From the NCBI GenBank assembly GCA_023397905.1, contig JAEWSZ010000002.1:1-64000 (forward strand): a stretch of DNA of 64,000 nt, read 5' to 3'. Below are positions 44,462 through 53,609 of the stretch, in pieces. Source of the stretch: Bacillota bacterium (lineage in GTDB: Bacteria; Bacillota; Clostridia; Acetivibrionales; DSM-1351). The notes under the pieces were generated by a model. The model searched no databases. It was not told where the DNA came from and saw only the letters and a list, made by a program, of their open reading frames with translations. Each line of letters opens with the position of its first letter. Within the stretch, counting starts at the first letter, position 1. A program made the position numbers and the translations under genes.

Positions 44462-45856
44462 ATGGGTTATACGGATATTAAAAAGCTTTTCAGGGCTCCT
44501 GAGGATTATGTGGGCACAACCGTAACGGTGCCGGGCTGGGTTAAAACAGTCCGCGATTCCAAAACCTTCGGCTTTATTGAACTCAATGACGGAACTTTTT
44601 TCAGGAATCTTCAGGTGGTTTTTGAAGAGGGCAGGCTTGAAAATTTTAAAGATGTTGCCAGGCTCACGGTGGGGTCGTCAATAGAGGTCGAAGGGGAATT
44701 GGTTGAGACGCCCAATGCAAAGCAGCCCTTTGAATTGAAGGCAACAAAAATAATCATTGAAAATCTTTGTCCCACTGACTATCAGCTTCAGAAAAAGAGG
44801 CATTCCTTTGAGTTCCTGAGGACAATTTCACATTTGAGACCCAGAACCAACACCTTTTCTGCGGTGTTCAGGGTCAGGTCCCTGGCCGCCTTTGCCATAC
44901 ACAGATTCTTTCAGGAGAGAGGCTTCGTATATGTGCACACGCCGCTTATTACAGGCAGCGATGCCGAAGGTGCAGGCCAGATGTTCATGGTGACTACCCT
45001 TGATATGAACAATCCGCCCAGAAAAGAAAATGGCAAGATAGACTATTCACAGGATTTTTTTGAAAAAGAGACAAGCCTGACGGTAAGCGGTCAGCTCACA
45101 GGAGAGGCGTATGCGCTGGCATTTAAAAATATATACACCTTCGGCCCCACCTTCAGAGCTGAAAATTCAAACACCGCAAGGCATGCGGCGGAGTTCTGGA
45201 TGATAGAGCCCGAGATAGCGTTTTCAGATCTGAAGGACGATATGCTGCTGGCTGAGGATATGCTCAAATATGTTATCAGCTATGTTATGGAAAACGCTCC
45301 GGAGGAGATGGAGTTTTTCAACAGCTTTATAGACAAGACCTTGCTTGAGAGATTGAATAACGTGGTAAATTCCAGCTTTGCACACATTACTTACACCGAG
45401 GCAATTGAAATCCTCCGGAAGAACAAGGAGAATTTTGAGTATCCGGTAGAATGGGGAAGCGACCTCCAGACCGAGCACGAAAGATATATAACGGAACAGG
45501 TTTATAAAAAACCGGTTTTTGTAACCGATTATCCGAAGGATATAAAGGCCTTTTACATGAGGGTGAATGAGGACGGCAAAACTGTCGCCGCCATGGACCT
45601 GCTTGTGCCGGGAGTGGGCGAAATCATCGGCGGCAGCCAGAGAGAGGAACGGCTTGACGTCCTGGAAAAGAAAATGGACGAGATGGGGCTCAAAAAGGAC
45701 GATTACTGGTGGTACCTGGAGCTCCGCAAATTCGGCGGAACAAAGCATGCCGGTTTTGGACTGGGCTTTGAGAGAGCTATAATGTATCTCACGGGTATCA
45801 CGAATATCAGGGATGTCATTCCTTTCCCGAGAACCACGGGCAGCTGCGAATTCTGA
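44462..45856 (+). CDS. asnS: Asparaginyl-tRNA synthetase
   Basis: Class II aminoacyl-tRNA synthetase charging tRNA-Asn. An N-terminal OB-fold anticodon-binding domain spans about 15-110 (VTVPGWVKTVRDSKTFGFIELNDG). The catalytic domain shows motif 2 in TFRAENSNTARHAAEFWMIEPE and motif 3 in GFGLGFERAIMYLTG, ending with the AsnRS-specific IRDVIPFPRTTGSCEF. 464 residues. ATG 44462 follows GGAG by six bases; ATG 44450 precedes that site. The leader 44288-44461 has two small hairpins but no T-box AGGGTGG element. It is followed by a bidirectional terminator. Confidence 0.97.
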   Translation: MGYTDIKKLFRAPEDYVGTTVTVPGWVKTVRDSKTFGFIELNDGTFFRNLQVVFEEGRLENFKDVARLTVGSSIEVEGELVETPNAKQPFELKATKIIIENLCPTDYQLQKKRHSFEFLRTISHLRPRTNTFSAVFRVRSLAAFAIHRFFQERGFVYVHTPLITGSDAEGAGQMFMVTTLDMNNPPRKENGKIDYSQDFFEKETSLTVSGQLTGEAYALAFKNIYTFGPTFRAENSNTARHAAEFWMIEPEIAFSDLKDDMLLAEDMLKYVISYVMENAPEEMEFFNSFIDKTLLERLNNVVNSSFAHITYTEAIEILRKNKENFEYPVEWGSDLQTEHERYITEQVYKKPVFVTDYPKDIKAFYMRVNEDGKTVAAMDLLVPGVGEIIGGSQREERLDVLEKKMDEMGLKKDDYWWYLELRKFGGTKHAGFGLGFERAIMYLTGITNIRDVIPFPRTTGSCEF

Positions 45857-45945
45857 TGAGAAATAAACTGGATGCAATGATTATAAAATTGACATAAATA
45901 ATGAATAGAAAATAATAAAAATATCTGTTGAATCCGTAAAAAAAC

Positions 45946-45993
45946 AAAAGGGGAACATACCATAGCCGGAGCAAGCTTTGGGGTTCCCCTTTT
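45946..45993. terminator. Bidirectional terminator between asnS and DUF4397 gene
   Basis: AAAAGGGGAAC at 45946-45956 pairs perfectly with GTTCCCCTTTT at 45983-45993. A-run and T-run flank the stem, so it can stop transcription from both convergent genes. Confidence 0.9.
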
Positions 45994-46030
45994 ACTGTCC
46001 TTAAAACAGTGAAATGCAAAATTACAGGGC

Positions 46031-46696
46031 TCAGTATTCCCGCAAATAAGAGGTTCCATCCATGGGGATGTACACCTCCAGGGATGACGGCTGCTGCCCG
46101 TACATACCCACCAGATAAAAAGTGAGATTTCTCCGGGGCAGCAGGCGTACGTTTGGCACATAAGTCACGATAGTCTGCTGGTTTGCAGGTCTCACAACGA
46201 AATCATAGCGTCCCGGAAGAACAGCCCTGTAATCGCTGACCTCGGTATAGGTCACATCTGTCAGCAGGTCCGGACCTCCTCTTAAAGCGAGGTTCAGACT
46301 GGGAGCATTGGGGGACAGATTTGCAAAGCGGATATTAACCCTTCCCGGATTGAGGGGCTGAAATTCGTCTTCAACGGGCAATACTCCGATTCTCGGCAGC
46401 AGGCCGATGAGGGCCAGCGTATACGCCGTGCTTCCGGACAGCGGCAGATTGACTCTCAATATAGGATTTGTATGTGTGCCCACCGCATAGGCCTCAATGT
46501 TATATGTTCCCGCAGGAAAAGTAAAATAGTCCGTAAACTGGCCGAATGAGATCCTGTTCCCAATAAGTCTTCCATTGGCATATATATCAACTTCGGGCGC
46601 CCCGGGAGCGGCATGGAACAATCTGACATACGTCACTCCGGGCAGCTGCCTTTCTTCGGTTAATTCATCCGTATAAAAAAAACTGTCGTTTGTCAT
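46031..46696 (-). CDS. DUF4397-domain protein
   Basis: 221 residues made of two related beta-rich repeats: GVTYVRLFHAAPGAPEVDIY with GQFTDYFTFPAGTYNIEAYA, and RVNIRFANLSPNAPSLNLAL with VSDYRAVLPGRYDFVVRP. Both are DUF4397 modules. There is no signal peptide or membrane span, so it is cytosolic or spore/surface-associated by another route. ATG 46696 follows GGAGG with a four-base gap; ATG 46708 in frame precedes the ribosome site. Function of the domain is not established. Its leader shares two sequence blocks with that of asd. Confidence 0.88.
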   Translation of the reverse strand: MTNDSFFYTDELTEERQLPGVTYVRLFHAAPGAPEVDIYANGRLIGNRISFGQFTDYFTFPAGTYNIEAYAVGTHTNPILRVNLPLSGSTAYTLALIGLLPRIGVLPVEDEFQPLNPGRVNIRFANLSPNAPSLNLALRGGPDLLTDVTYTEVSDYRAVLPGRYDFVVRPANQQTIVTYVPNVRLLPRRNLTFYLVGMYGQQPSSLEVYIPMDGTSYLREY

Positions 46697-46756
46697 TATT
46701 ACCTCCATTTCCGGCAGTGGACAAAAGAGTGAAATTTATTGCCCGTGCCAAATGTT
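46697..46756 (-). promoter_or_regulatory. Leader of the DUF4397 gene, shared with asd
   Basis: Minus strand: TGGCACGGGCAA, about 24 variable bases, TGCCGGAAATGGAGG, then the start codon. The blocks and their order match the asd leader at 295-345. The similarity stops at or just before the coding sequence, so it is a leader element, not a gene duplication. Confidence 0.5.
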
Positions 46757-46884
46757 TTTTAGAAAGGTTTTGATACAGCACACTTTTTGTGGATACTTAT
46801 ACCTATTCCAGTATATGCGTTTGTGTCTGAAATGGTTAACATAAGGGATTGCTACAATTGGCTGACTTACTTTACAATAATATA

Positions 46885-46913
46885 TTTTCAATATATAATT
46901 TATATATTGAAAA
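46885..46913. promoter_or_regulatory. Perfect 29-bp palindrome upstream of the AraC-type sensor gene
   Basis: TTTTCAATATATAA at 46885-46898 and TTATATATTGAAAA at 46900-46913 are exact inverted copies around one base. It lies 157 bases before the AraC-type gene. It could be a protein-binding site; without a T-run beyond the A/T ends and with no GC it is unlikely to terminate. The rest of the gap 46757-47069 is AT-rich and otherwise featureless. Confidence 0.5.
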
Positions 46914-47069
46914 ACTGATAAAGTTCTAAAAGATGTTTTGCCTCAAAATATTAAAGCATAGAAAGTTGCTTACTGAGTCTTTATTTAAAAATTCCATTTT
47001 AATTAAACTTAATGATTTGTTCTATTTGCCTGTAAATGTAAGATTTTTAATCAGGAGGGATAAACCGCT

Positions 47070-49364
47070 ATGAAATATATTAAAAGACGTATATTTTTTA
47101 GATTTCTTGTGCCTTATTTATTGATTATATTTATTACAATATGTATTGGCTACTATACATATAATTGTACTTTGAGTGTTTTAGAACAGGATGCCCGGGA
47201 AATGAACCTGACCATACTTGAGCAATCCTGCGATGTAATCGACAAATACATCGCCGAAATGGACAGGCTGGTTAAGAATATGACTCTTTGTCCGCAGTTA
47301 AACAGGATTTTGTACATGGAAAAGCCCTTTGACAGTTTGGATCATTATTATGTTATGGATACCCAAAAAAACCTTGAGTCATATGGAGTACTTAATGATT
47401 TTATAGGATTGTACTATGTGTATTATCAAAAAAGCGGGATAGTAATGACTCCGGACACTTCATATACGGATTCCGAAATGTTTTTTGAAGATTATTTAAA
47501 AATGGAAGGTTTGGAATACCGTAACTGGTTGGATTCGGTATTGAAAAAACACAAGTTCCAGGAGTTTCTGCCAAGTTCTTCAGTAAAAATCAACGGAGTG
47601 CGTAAAAACTATATTACGTATATACAGTCAATTCCACTCAATGGCAGCCAGGACGAATCCAAAGGTTCCATCGTGGTTTTAATCAACCAGACTGAAATCC
47701 ATAAATTACTTAACAAGCTGAAGATTAGCGATGGCGGGTGGTATTATATTGCCGATCAATATAATAATATCATAACAACATCGTATGAAAACAGCGAGGA
47801 TATACAAAATATCAATACGGAATTGACTGACAGTAAAGGCAGTATGCAAAAAGAGCTCCACGGAAAACAGATGGAAATAGCCTATGTGACGTCAAAGACC
47901 AGCGGTTGGACTTACGTGGCCGCAGTTCCGCTCAACGTGGTCATGACCAAGGTTTCCTATATAAAGAAAATAGTGTATATTTTCGCCGCAATTATTTTGC
48001 TTGCGGGGATTTCAATTGCAATAGGCTTTTCCTACAAAAACAGCAAACCCTTAAATAGGCTGATGGACAGTATTTTGAATAAAAAGGATTTCTCTGTCAA
48101 TAGAAAATATAAAAACAGCTATGATTTGATTGAAACAGTTTTAAACGATGAATTTGATAAAAATGAATATTTGAAAACCAAGCTTGAGCAGCATATCCCA
48201 TTGCTGGGCGTGGCCTTTTTTGACAGGCTGATAAAGGGGGAATTCAGTATTGAATCCGATATCAAAACCGTAATGGAGCATATCGACATGAATTTTCAGG
48301 AAGAGGGGTATGTTCCGGTTATAATTCAATTCAGCGCCTATAGAAATAATCTTACAAGTAAAATGTTTGATACCATCGTAAAAAATAAAGTATTTGTTAA
48401 AGAGGTAATAAAGCATTCTGTAAGCAACAAGGTCTATTTTCACGATGTTGATAATGATAAAATGCTGCTTCTCATAGCTCTCCAGAAAGATTGCACCGAG
48501 GAAAATGACGTACGGATTTTAATAAGTGACTTATTGAGCAAGCTGGAGGGATCTATTGACAATGAAGTGTATTTTGCAGTTGGAAGCATTTATAATAACA
48601 TAATTGATACCTATAAATCCTATAATTCGGCTTTAAGAGCTCTGGAATTCAATTTGAGGACTCCCTCGAATAAAAATATTATCTGGTACAATGAAATACC
48701 CGATCAAATGGAGGACTATTACTATCCTCTTGAAGTGGAAACCCATTTGATAAAGCTGGTTAAAGCGGGAAAAAAGGAAGAAACGACCAAGCTTTTATCT
48801 GAGATGTTTGAAGAAAATATTTTTAAAAGAAAGCTTCCAAAGGTTATGCAGAAACAGTTTATTTATGAGCTGCAGGGAACAATAATCAAATTGAATTCCC
48901 AGATTAATTTCACGGATAAAAGCAAAAGCATATTGCTGGATAAAGAAGCATTATATCTGGAAAAGGTAATGTACGAAGATGATATATTTAATAATATTTC
49001 CGGCATATTCAATGATATGTGCGATTATGTCAATAAACAGAAGAAGAGCCACAATAAGAATTTGGAACAGCGCATTGTTGAATATATCAACCTTCAGTTT
49101 ATGGACAGTCAACTGTCACTGTGCAGTGTGGCGGAAAGATTTGATATAAGCGAAACATACCTTTCATACTTTTTCAGGGAGCAGACAGGCGAGACCTTTT
49201 CGCATTATATAGAGAGGATCAGAATCGAATATGCCTATAAACTCCTGAAGGATAAAAGTATGAAAGTAAATCAGGTTTCAAAAGCCGTGGGATATAACAG
49301 CGACCAGTCTTTCAGGAGAGCATTCAAAAGAGTGAAAAATCTTAACCCCACAGATGTCGTATAA
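47070..49364 (+). CDS. Membrane-bound AraC-family sensor-regulator
   Basis: 764-residue one-component regulator. A first membrane span is at about 9-30 (FLVPYLLIIFITICIGYYTY) and a second at about 297-320 (KIVYIFAAIILLAGISIAIG). Between them is an extracellular Cache-like sensor (about 35-290). A cytoplasmic linker and a C-terminal AraC double helix-turn-helix follow from about 665 (SLCSVAERFDISETYLSYFF, then VNQVSKAVGYNSDQSFRRAFKR). Such proteins control adjacent LplABC-type importers, so it probably senses the oligosaccharide taken up by the next operon. GGAGG precedes ATG 47070. The protein stops at LNPTDVV, slightly short of the usual family end, exactly where a dispersed element begins. 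Confidence 0.93.
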   Translation: MKYIKRRIFFRFLVPYLLIIFITICIGYYTYNCTLSVLEQDAREMNLTILEQSCDVIDKYIAEMDRLVKNMTLCPQLNRILYMEKPFDSLDHYYVMDTQKNLESYGVLNDFIGLYYVYYQKSGIVMTPDTSYTDSEMFFEDYLKMEGLEYRNWLDSVLKKHKFQEFLPSSSVKINGVRKNYITYIQSIPLNGSQDESKGSIVVLINQTEIHKLLNKLKISDGGWYYIADQYNNIITTSYENSEDIQNINTELTDSKGSMQKELHGKQMEIAYVTSKTSGWTYVAAVPLNVVMTKVSYIKKIVYIFAAIILLAGISIAIGFSYKNSKPLNRLMDSILNKKDFSVNRKYKNSYDLIETVLNDEFDKNEYLKTKLEQHIPLLGVAFFDRLIKGEFSIESDIKTVMEHIDMNFQEEGYVPVIIQFSAYRNNLTSKMFDTIVKNKVFVKEVIKHSVSNKVYFHDVDNDKMLLLIALQKDCTEENDVRILISDLLSKLEGSIDNEVYFAVGSIYNNIIDTYKSYNSALRALEFNLRTPSNKNIIWYNEIPDQMEDYYYPLEVETHLIKLVKAGKKEETTKLLSEMFEENIFKRKLPKVMQKQFIYELQGTIIKLNSQINFTDKSKSILLDKEALYLEKVMYEDDIFNNISGIFNDMCDYVNKQKKSHNKNLEQRIVEYINLQFMDSQLSLCSVAERFDISETYLSYFFREQTGETFSHYIERIRIEYAYKLLKDKSMKVNQVSKAVGYNSDQSFRRAFKRVKNLNPTDVV

Positions 49365-49366
49365 CG

Positions 49367-49542
49367 GATAACCGGTCCTCACATATTAATAATCTGCAGA
49401 CAACGTGAAGCACACGGCACACCGTGTATCAATAACTTCGCTTAGTACAGTATTTGAATTATCCGTAATGGAAATTGTGCTGAGGGACCGCAACAGTTGA
49501 ATTTTCAACATGTATTGAATTTAATTATATTTTGCAGCACCC
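49367..49542. repeat. MITE-like folded element, copy 2 (diverged)
   Basis: Shares ordered blocks with copy 1 at 44111: ATAACCGGTCCTC, AATCTG, GTGAAGCAC, ACACCGTG, GGACCG, ATTGAATTTAAT and terminal GCAGCAC. The left terminal repeat is missing, cut at the end of the AraC-type gene. ACGGATAA at its left edge pairs with TTATCCGT near 49459, an internal variation absent from copy 1. Confidence 0.6.
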
Positions 49543-49552
49543 GCTTTCAGAT

Positions 49553-49575
49553 GCATACCGGAGGTATGCTTTTTT
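49553..49575 (+). terminator. Terminator of the AraC-type gene
   Basis: GCATACC at 49553-49559, loop GGA, GGTATGC at 49563-49569, then TTTTTT at 49570-49575. A compact intrinsic terminator placed after the repeat element. Confidence 0.85.
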
Positions 49576-49641
49576 CTTAGTTAAAAAGCCGTAAATAAAG
49601 GGTTTGAAGCAGATATTCCAAAGAATTGTATCTTGCTCGGA

Positions 49642-49658
49642 TAGTGTATGCCACACTA
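49642..49658. promoter_or_regulatory. Inverted repeat in the promoter region of the Lpl-type operon
   Basis: TAGTGT at 49642-49647 and ACACTA at 49653-49658 are exact inverted copies around ATGCC. It lies 145 bases before the permease gene, near a weak TTGCTC/TAAAAT promoter-like pair. It may be an operator. The rest of 49576-49802 shows nothing else. Confidence 0.35.
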
Positions 49659-49802
49659 AAATCAGATATTCATAAGAAATGTATTTTCTTGAAGCATTGT
49701 CTCTTTACATTCAAAAATTTGTATATTAAATTTTAGTCACCGGATCAAGTTCCGGCGCTCAAAAAAGTATTTATAAAAATTCAGGATAAAGGAGGTGATT
49801 GC

Positions 49803-50723
49803 TTGAACCTAAAAGGAGTATCGGCAAAAAAGATATTTAATAATTGGCAGCTGTATTTACTTATCCTCCTACCTTTGGCTTATATTATCATTTTTAAATA
49901 TGTTCCAATGTACGGTGCACAGATAGCCTTCAGAAATTATAGCCCAATACACGGTTTTATAGGCAGCCCATGGGTGGGAATGGACCATTTTGCAAGATTT
50001 CTCAGATCCCCAATGTTTTCAGTATTGCTTGTAAATACTTTATCATTGAGCTTTTACAGTCTGCTGGCAGGTTTCCCGTTTCCCATATTGCTTGCTCTCG
50101 GGTTGAACTACATAAATAATAAGTTTTACAAAAAAACCATTCAAATGGTAACATACATTCCTTATTTTATTTCTGTTGTAGTAATGGTCGGAATACTTAT
50201 GCAGGTCCTGGGACCGAGATTCGGACTGGTTAATAACGTAATAAGGCTTATGGGGGGAGAACCGGTTGACTTTTTTTCCAGGCCCGAATATTTCAGATCT
50301 TTGTATGTCTGGTCAGGTGTCTGGCAGCAGGCCGGTTGGGGATCAATTATATATATAGCCGCGCTGGCGGGAATAGATCAACAGCTGTACGAGGCCGCCA
50401 TGATCGACGGAGCCAATAAAATTAAGAGAATCTGGCATATTGACATTCCGGGAATAATGCCCACAGCAATAATCATGCTCATCTTGAATATAGGCACCTT
50501 TATGAGTATGGGATTCGAAAAGGCATTTTTAATGCAAAATCCGTTAAATACCGGTGTATCTGAGGTGATAGACACTTATGTATACAAGATCGGTTTAGCT
50601 TCCGCATCCGCAAATTTTTCTTATTCGGCTGCAATAGGGCTGTTTCAGTCCATTGTGGGGTTTATACTGACGATAATGGTGAACAGGATTGCAAAGGCCG
50701 TTTCCGAAAACAGTTTATGGTAA
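49803..50723 (+). CDS. Oligosaccharide ABC transporter permease, LplB type
   Basis: First membrane subunit of the third importer, 306 residues, about six spans. Family opening YLLILLPLAYIIIFKYVPMYGAQIAFR and the EAA loop YEAAMIDGANKIKRIWHIDIPG are diagnostic of LplB-type permeases, which usually import plant-derived oligosaccharides. Start is TTG 49803 after a near-perfect AAAGGAGGTGATT ribosome site. Gene order is permease, permease, binding protein, unlike the other two importers in the window. Confidence 0.92.
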   Translation: MNLKGVSAKKIFNNWQLYLLILLPLAYIIIFKYVPMYGAQIAFRNYSPIHGFIGSPWVGMDHFARFLRSPMFSVLLVNTLSLSFYSLLAGFPFPILLALGLNYINNKFYKKTIQMVTYIPYFISVVVMVGILMQVLGPRFGLVNNVIRLMGGEPVDFFSRPEYFRSLYVWSGVWQQAGWGSIIYIAALAGIDQQLYEAAMIDGANKIKRIWHIDIPGIMPTAIIMLILNIGTFMSMGFEKAFLMQNPLNTGVSEVIDTYVYKIGLASASANFSYSAAIGLFQSIVGFILTIMVNRIAKAVSENSLW

Positions 50724-50741
50724 AAAGGAGGGTGTGGTTAT

Positions 50742-51641
50742 TTGAGCAATGCTTTAATTAAGAACGATATCAGTGATAGAATTTTTTCTGTTTTCAATTT
50801 CATTTTTCTTACGGTTTTTATGCTTTTAGTGCTTTATCCTATTGTATTTGTTATAAGCGCCTCCTTCAGTGACCCTAATGCCATAATGTCTGGGAAAGTG
50901 TGGCTTTATCCTGTTAATCCCACATTGGAGGGTTATGCGGCAGCTTTAAGATATGAAAGGATCTGGACGGGTTTTAAGAATTCGTTCCTGTACGCAGGCT
51001 TTGGAACAACCATAAATGTAGCGCTTACGGTAATGGCCGCATATCCGCTGTCGCGGAAGGACTTTGCCGGAAGGAATGTCATCACATTTATTTTTGCATT
51101 TACCATGTGGTTCTCAGGGGGGTTGATTCCCACTTATATACTGGTAAAAAACCTGAATATGCTTGATACGGTTTGGGCCATGCTGCTTCCGAATGCAGTG
51201 GGAGTATGGAATATTATAATAACCAGAACATATTTCCAGACAAATATTCCCCTGGAGCTTCTGGAATCTGCCAAACTGGATGGCTGTGACGACTTTCGCT
51301 TCATCGCTAAAATTGTAATTCCTCTGTCGGCGCCAATATTGGCTGTAATATCGCTTTTCTATGCGGTAGCTCATTGGAATTCGTACTTTAATGCGTTTAT
51401 TTATCTATCGGACAGGAACCGTTTTCCGCTGCAATTAATACTCAGGGAAATTATTTTATTGAATCAGGCTGATGACATGCTCACCGGATCTAATCTGGCT
51501 GATTCTGAAAAAAGGCGGTATATGTCCGAATTGTTGAAATATTCAACAATAATTGTGTCCAGCCTGCCCGTTATAATCGTATATCCATTTGTACAGAAAT
51601 TCTTTGTAAAAGGTATTATGGTTGGCGCAATTAAAGGATAA
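50742..51641 (+). CDS. Oligosaccharide ABC transporter permease, YtcP/LplC type
   Basis: Second membrane subunit, 299 residues. RVLYPIVFVISASFSDPNAIMSG-like opening, FTMWFSGGLIPTYILVKNL, EAA loop LESAKLDGCDDFRFIAKIVIPLS and the ending FVKGIMVGAIKG are typical of LplC/YtcP. TTG 50742 start, about nine bases after AAAAGGAGGG. No ATPase gene follows. Confidence 0.92.
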   Translation: MSNALIKNDISDRIFSVFNFIFLTVFMLLVLYPIVFVISASFSDPNAIMSGKVWLYPVNPTLEGYAAALRYERIWTGFKNSFLYAGFGTTINVALTVMAAYPLSRKDFAGRNVITFIFAFTMWFSGGLIPTYILVKNLNMLDTVWAMLLPNAVGVWNIIITRTYFQTNIPLELLESAKLDGCDDFRFIAKIVIPLSAPILAVISLFYAVAHWNSYFNAFIYLSDRNRFPLQLILREIILLNQADDMLTGSNLADSEKRRYMSELLKYSTIIVSSLPVIIVYPFVQKFFVKGIMVGAIKG

Positions 51642-51773
51642 CCTTTGGTTTTATCATGACGGACGAGGAGGTGGTTCAGTTGGAATTTAAAATAGGCAGG
51701 GGGGATGAAAATCTTAATTAATAAAAAGAATCAGAAATTATTATATTAAAAGAATGGGAGGAAAAATAATTTT

Positions 51774-53492
51774 ATGAAAAAAATTGGTCTTTTATCAGTA
51801 AATATTTTCTTATGCATAGCCTTGCTTATAGGCTGTGGAAGTACAAGTCCATCCGGTACATCTCAAAGCCAGGGTACTGATAAAAATGCAGGAGACTCTG
51901 CAGCAACAGAACCGGGAACTTTTCCGATTGTGAAGGATAAGGTTACATTAAAAGTGTTTTTTACAAGAGACACGCCCCCTGCCAATTGGGAGATTGAATC
52001 CAACTGGTTTACGAAATATTATGAAGAAAAAACAAATGTCCATATCGAATGGGAAATGGTAACGGGGGATATAAGCCAGAGAGCTCAAAAGGTTAACTTG
52101 AAGCTGGCAAGCGGGGATTATCCCGATATATTTTCAATGTGCGCCATAAACAGGTCACAACAAGCCATGTATGGTTCTCAGGGAGTGTTCATTCCGCTAA
52201 ATGACATGATTGAGAAGGACACTGTAAACATAAAACAGATGTTTAATGAAGTTGATGGGCTGAAGGATACTGTCACAGCTCCGGACGGAAATATATACGG
52301 CCTGCCCAATGTTGTATATTTTGTCCATGGAACCACGCCAAATAAAATGTGGGTCAACAATACATGGCTGACCAAGCTGAATCTGGAGACGCCAAAAACT
52401 ACCGACGATTTCTACAAGATGCTCAAGGCATTTAAAGAACAGGATCCAAACGGGAACGGCAAGGCCGACGAAGTTCCTCTGGCCTCCCAGGGTCTTGATA
52501 TAGCTTATCTCATGAATTCTTTCGTATATTACGATGCAAGCGTCAACAATTCCGACAACAGTTATGCCATGGTTGAAGACGGTAAAATCAAATTTATTGC
52601 AGATACGCCGGAATTTAAAGAGGGTCTTAAATATATAAAGAAATTGGTTGAGGAAGGACTGTATGCCGCGGATTCCATAACCATGGACAGGACCCAAAGA
52701 ACGAGTCTTGCCATGAAAGATCCGGCTGTATTAGGTGCCGCAACCGCACTTTGGCCGGGACATTTTACAAATGTACAAAGCCCTGTATATAAAGAAGGGG
52801 ACAGATTCTGGGAATATAAGGCCGTAGCTCCTCTGGAAGGACCGACGGGCTTGAGGCAGACTCCGTACACCGGTGAGATGATATTAAACGGAGGATCTGA
52901 ATTCAATATAACTAAAAACTGCAAAGATCCGGAGGTTGCCATGAGATGGGTTGACTGGTTCTATGGCATGGAGGGATTTAATACCGGCTCATACGGACCT
53001 CTGGTTGAATCGGAAGACCAATTGATTGAAGGAGTAGCCGGATGGAGAAAGGCCGCGCCGGATGAACTGGGAGCGGATGGAAAGCCCGCACTGTTCTTCC
53101 CGTACGGACTGAACAATGAGGTAAACGTAGGCTGGCAGACAGGACAGGTAGTACCGCGGTATCAATCGTTTAAACAGCACACAGGTATGACCGTACCTGC
53201 AAAAGGCCACTATGAGCAGATGCTGTATGATGCGACAGTCAATGATTATTGGCCGTACAAAGCCGATAAAAGTGTCCCGCCTCTTTATATGCAAGACAGC
53301 GTGGCCTCTGAGTTTACCGAATTGAAGTCAATATTGAATGAGTCCATAACACAGTCTATGGCACAGTTTATAACCGGTGTCAAGAATATTGATTCCGACT
53401 GGGATAAATATGTTGATGATTTGAATAAGTCAGGTTTGAAGAGATATATGGAAATATATCAAAGCGAGTATGACAGAAATAATCAAAAATAA
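51774..53492 (+). CDS. Oligosaccharide-binding lipoprotein, LplA type
   Basis: 572-residue extracellular receptor of the third importer. Lipoprotein signal with lipobox LIGC (Cys21). Large-type family 1 features: WFTKYYEEKTNVHIEWEMV, LASGDYPDIFSM, DGNIYGLPNVVY, FKEQDPNGNGKADEVPLA (a calcium-site-like stretch), and VAMRWVDWFYGMEGF. Size suits receptors for long oligosaccharides. GGGAGG precedes ATG 51774. A 16-bp perfect hairpin follows at 53522. It precedes the glycosidase genes, so its ligand is probably a fucosylated or rhamnosylated oligosaccharide. Confidence 0.92.
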   Translation: MKKIGLLSVNIFLCIALLIGCGSTSPSGTSQSQGTDKNAGDSAATEPGTFPIVKDKVTLKVFFTRDTPPANWEIESNWFTKYYEEKTNVHIEWEMVTGDISQRAQKVNLKLASGDYPDIFSMCAINRSQQAMYGSQGVFIPLNDMIEKDTVNIKQMFNEVDGLKDTVTAPDGNIYGLPNVVYFVHGTTPNKMWVNNTWLTKLNLETPKTTDDFYKMLKAFKEQDPNGNGKADEVPLASQGLDIAYLMNSFVYYDASVNNSDNSYAMVEDGKIKFIADTPEFKEGLKYIKKLVEEGLYAADSITMDRTQRTSLAMKDPAVLGAATALWPGHFTNVQSPVYKEGDRFWEYKAVAPLEGPTGLRQTPYTGEMILNGGSEFNITKNCKDPEVAMRWVDWFYGMEGFNTGSYGPLVESEDQLIEGVAGWRKAAPDELGADGKPALFFPYGLNNEVNVGWQTGQVVPRYQSFKQHTGMTVPAKGHYEQMLYDATVNDYWPYKADKSVPPLYMQDSVASEFTELKSILNESITQSMAQFITGVKNIDSDWDKYVDDLNKSGLKRYMEIYQSEYDRNNQK

Positions 53493-53521
53493 GTTTGCCA
53501 AACAAGTTTAAAAGCCTTAAA

Positions 53522-53560
53522 AATTCCGGCAGATATCCCCTGCGGATATCTGCCGGAATT
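53522..53560 (+). promoter_or_regulatory. Perfect 16-bp hairpin after the binding-protein gene
   Basis: AATTCCGGCAGATATC at 53522-53537 pairs exactly with GATATCTGCCGGAATT at 53545-53560 around a seven-base loop; no T-run follows. As at 25520 and 36024 it directly follows a binding-protein gene, and probably protects its mRNA or limits read-through to the glycosidases. Confidence 0.75.
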
Positions 53561-53609
53561 ATAAATCCAGATCTTTTTCCAGTGAGCATGTGAAAGAAAG
53601 TGAGATATT

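Noticed and set aside
46740..46756. Sigma-54 promoter in the shared leader (TGGCACGGGCAA)
   Set aside because: The -24-like TGGCACG is present, but no TTGC element occurs at the required spacing in either copy, and no sigma-54 activator gene is near.
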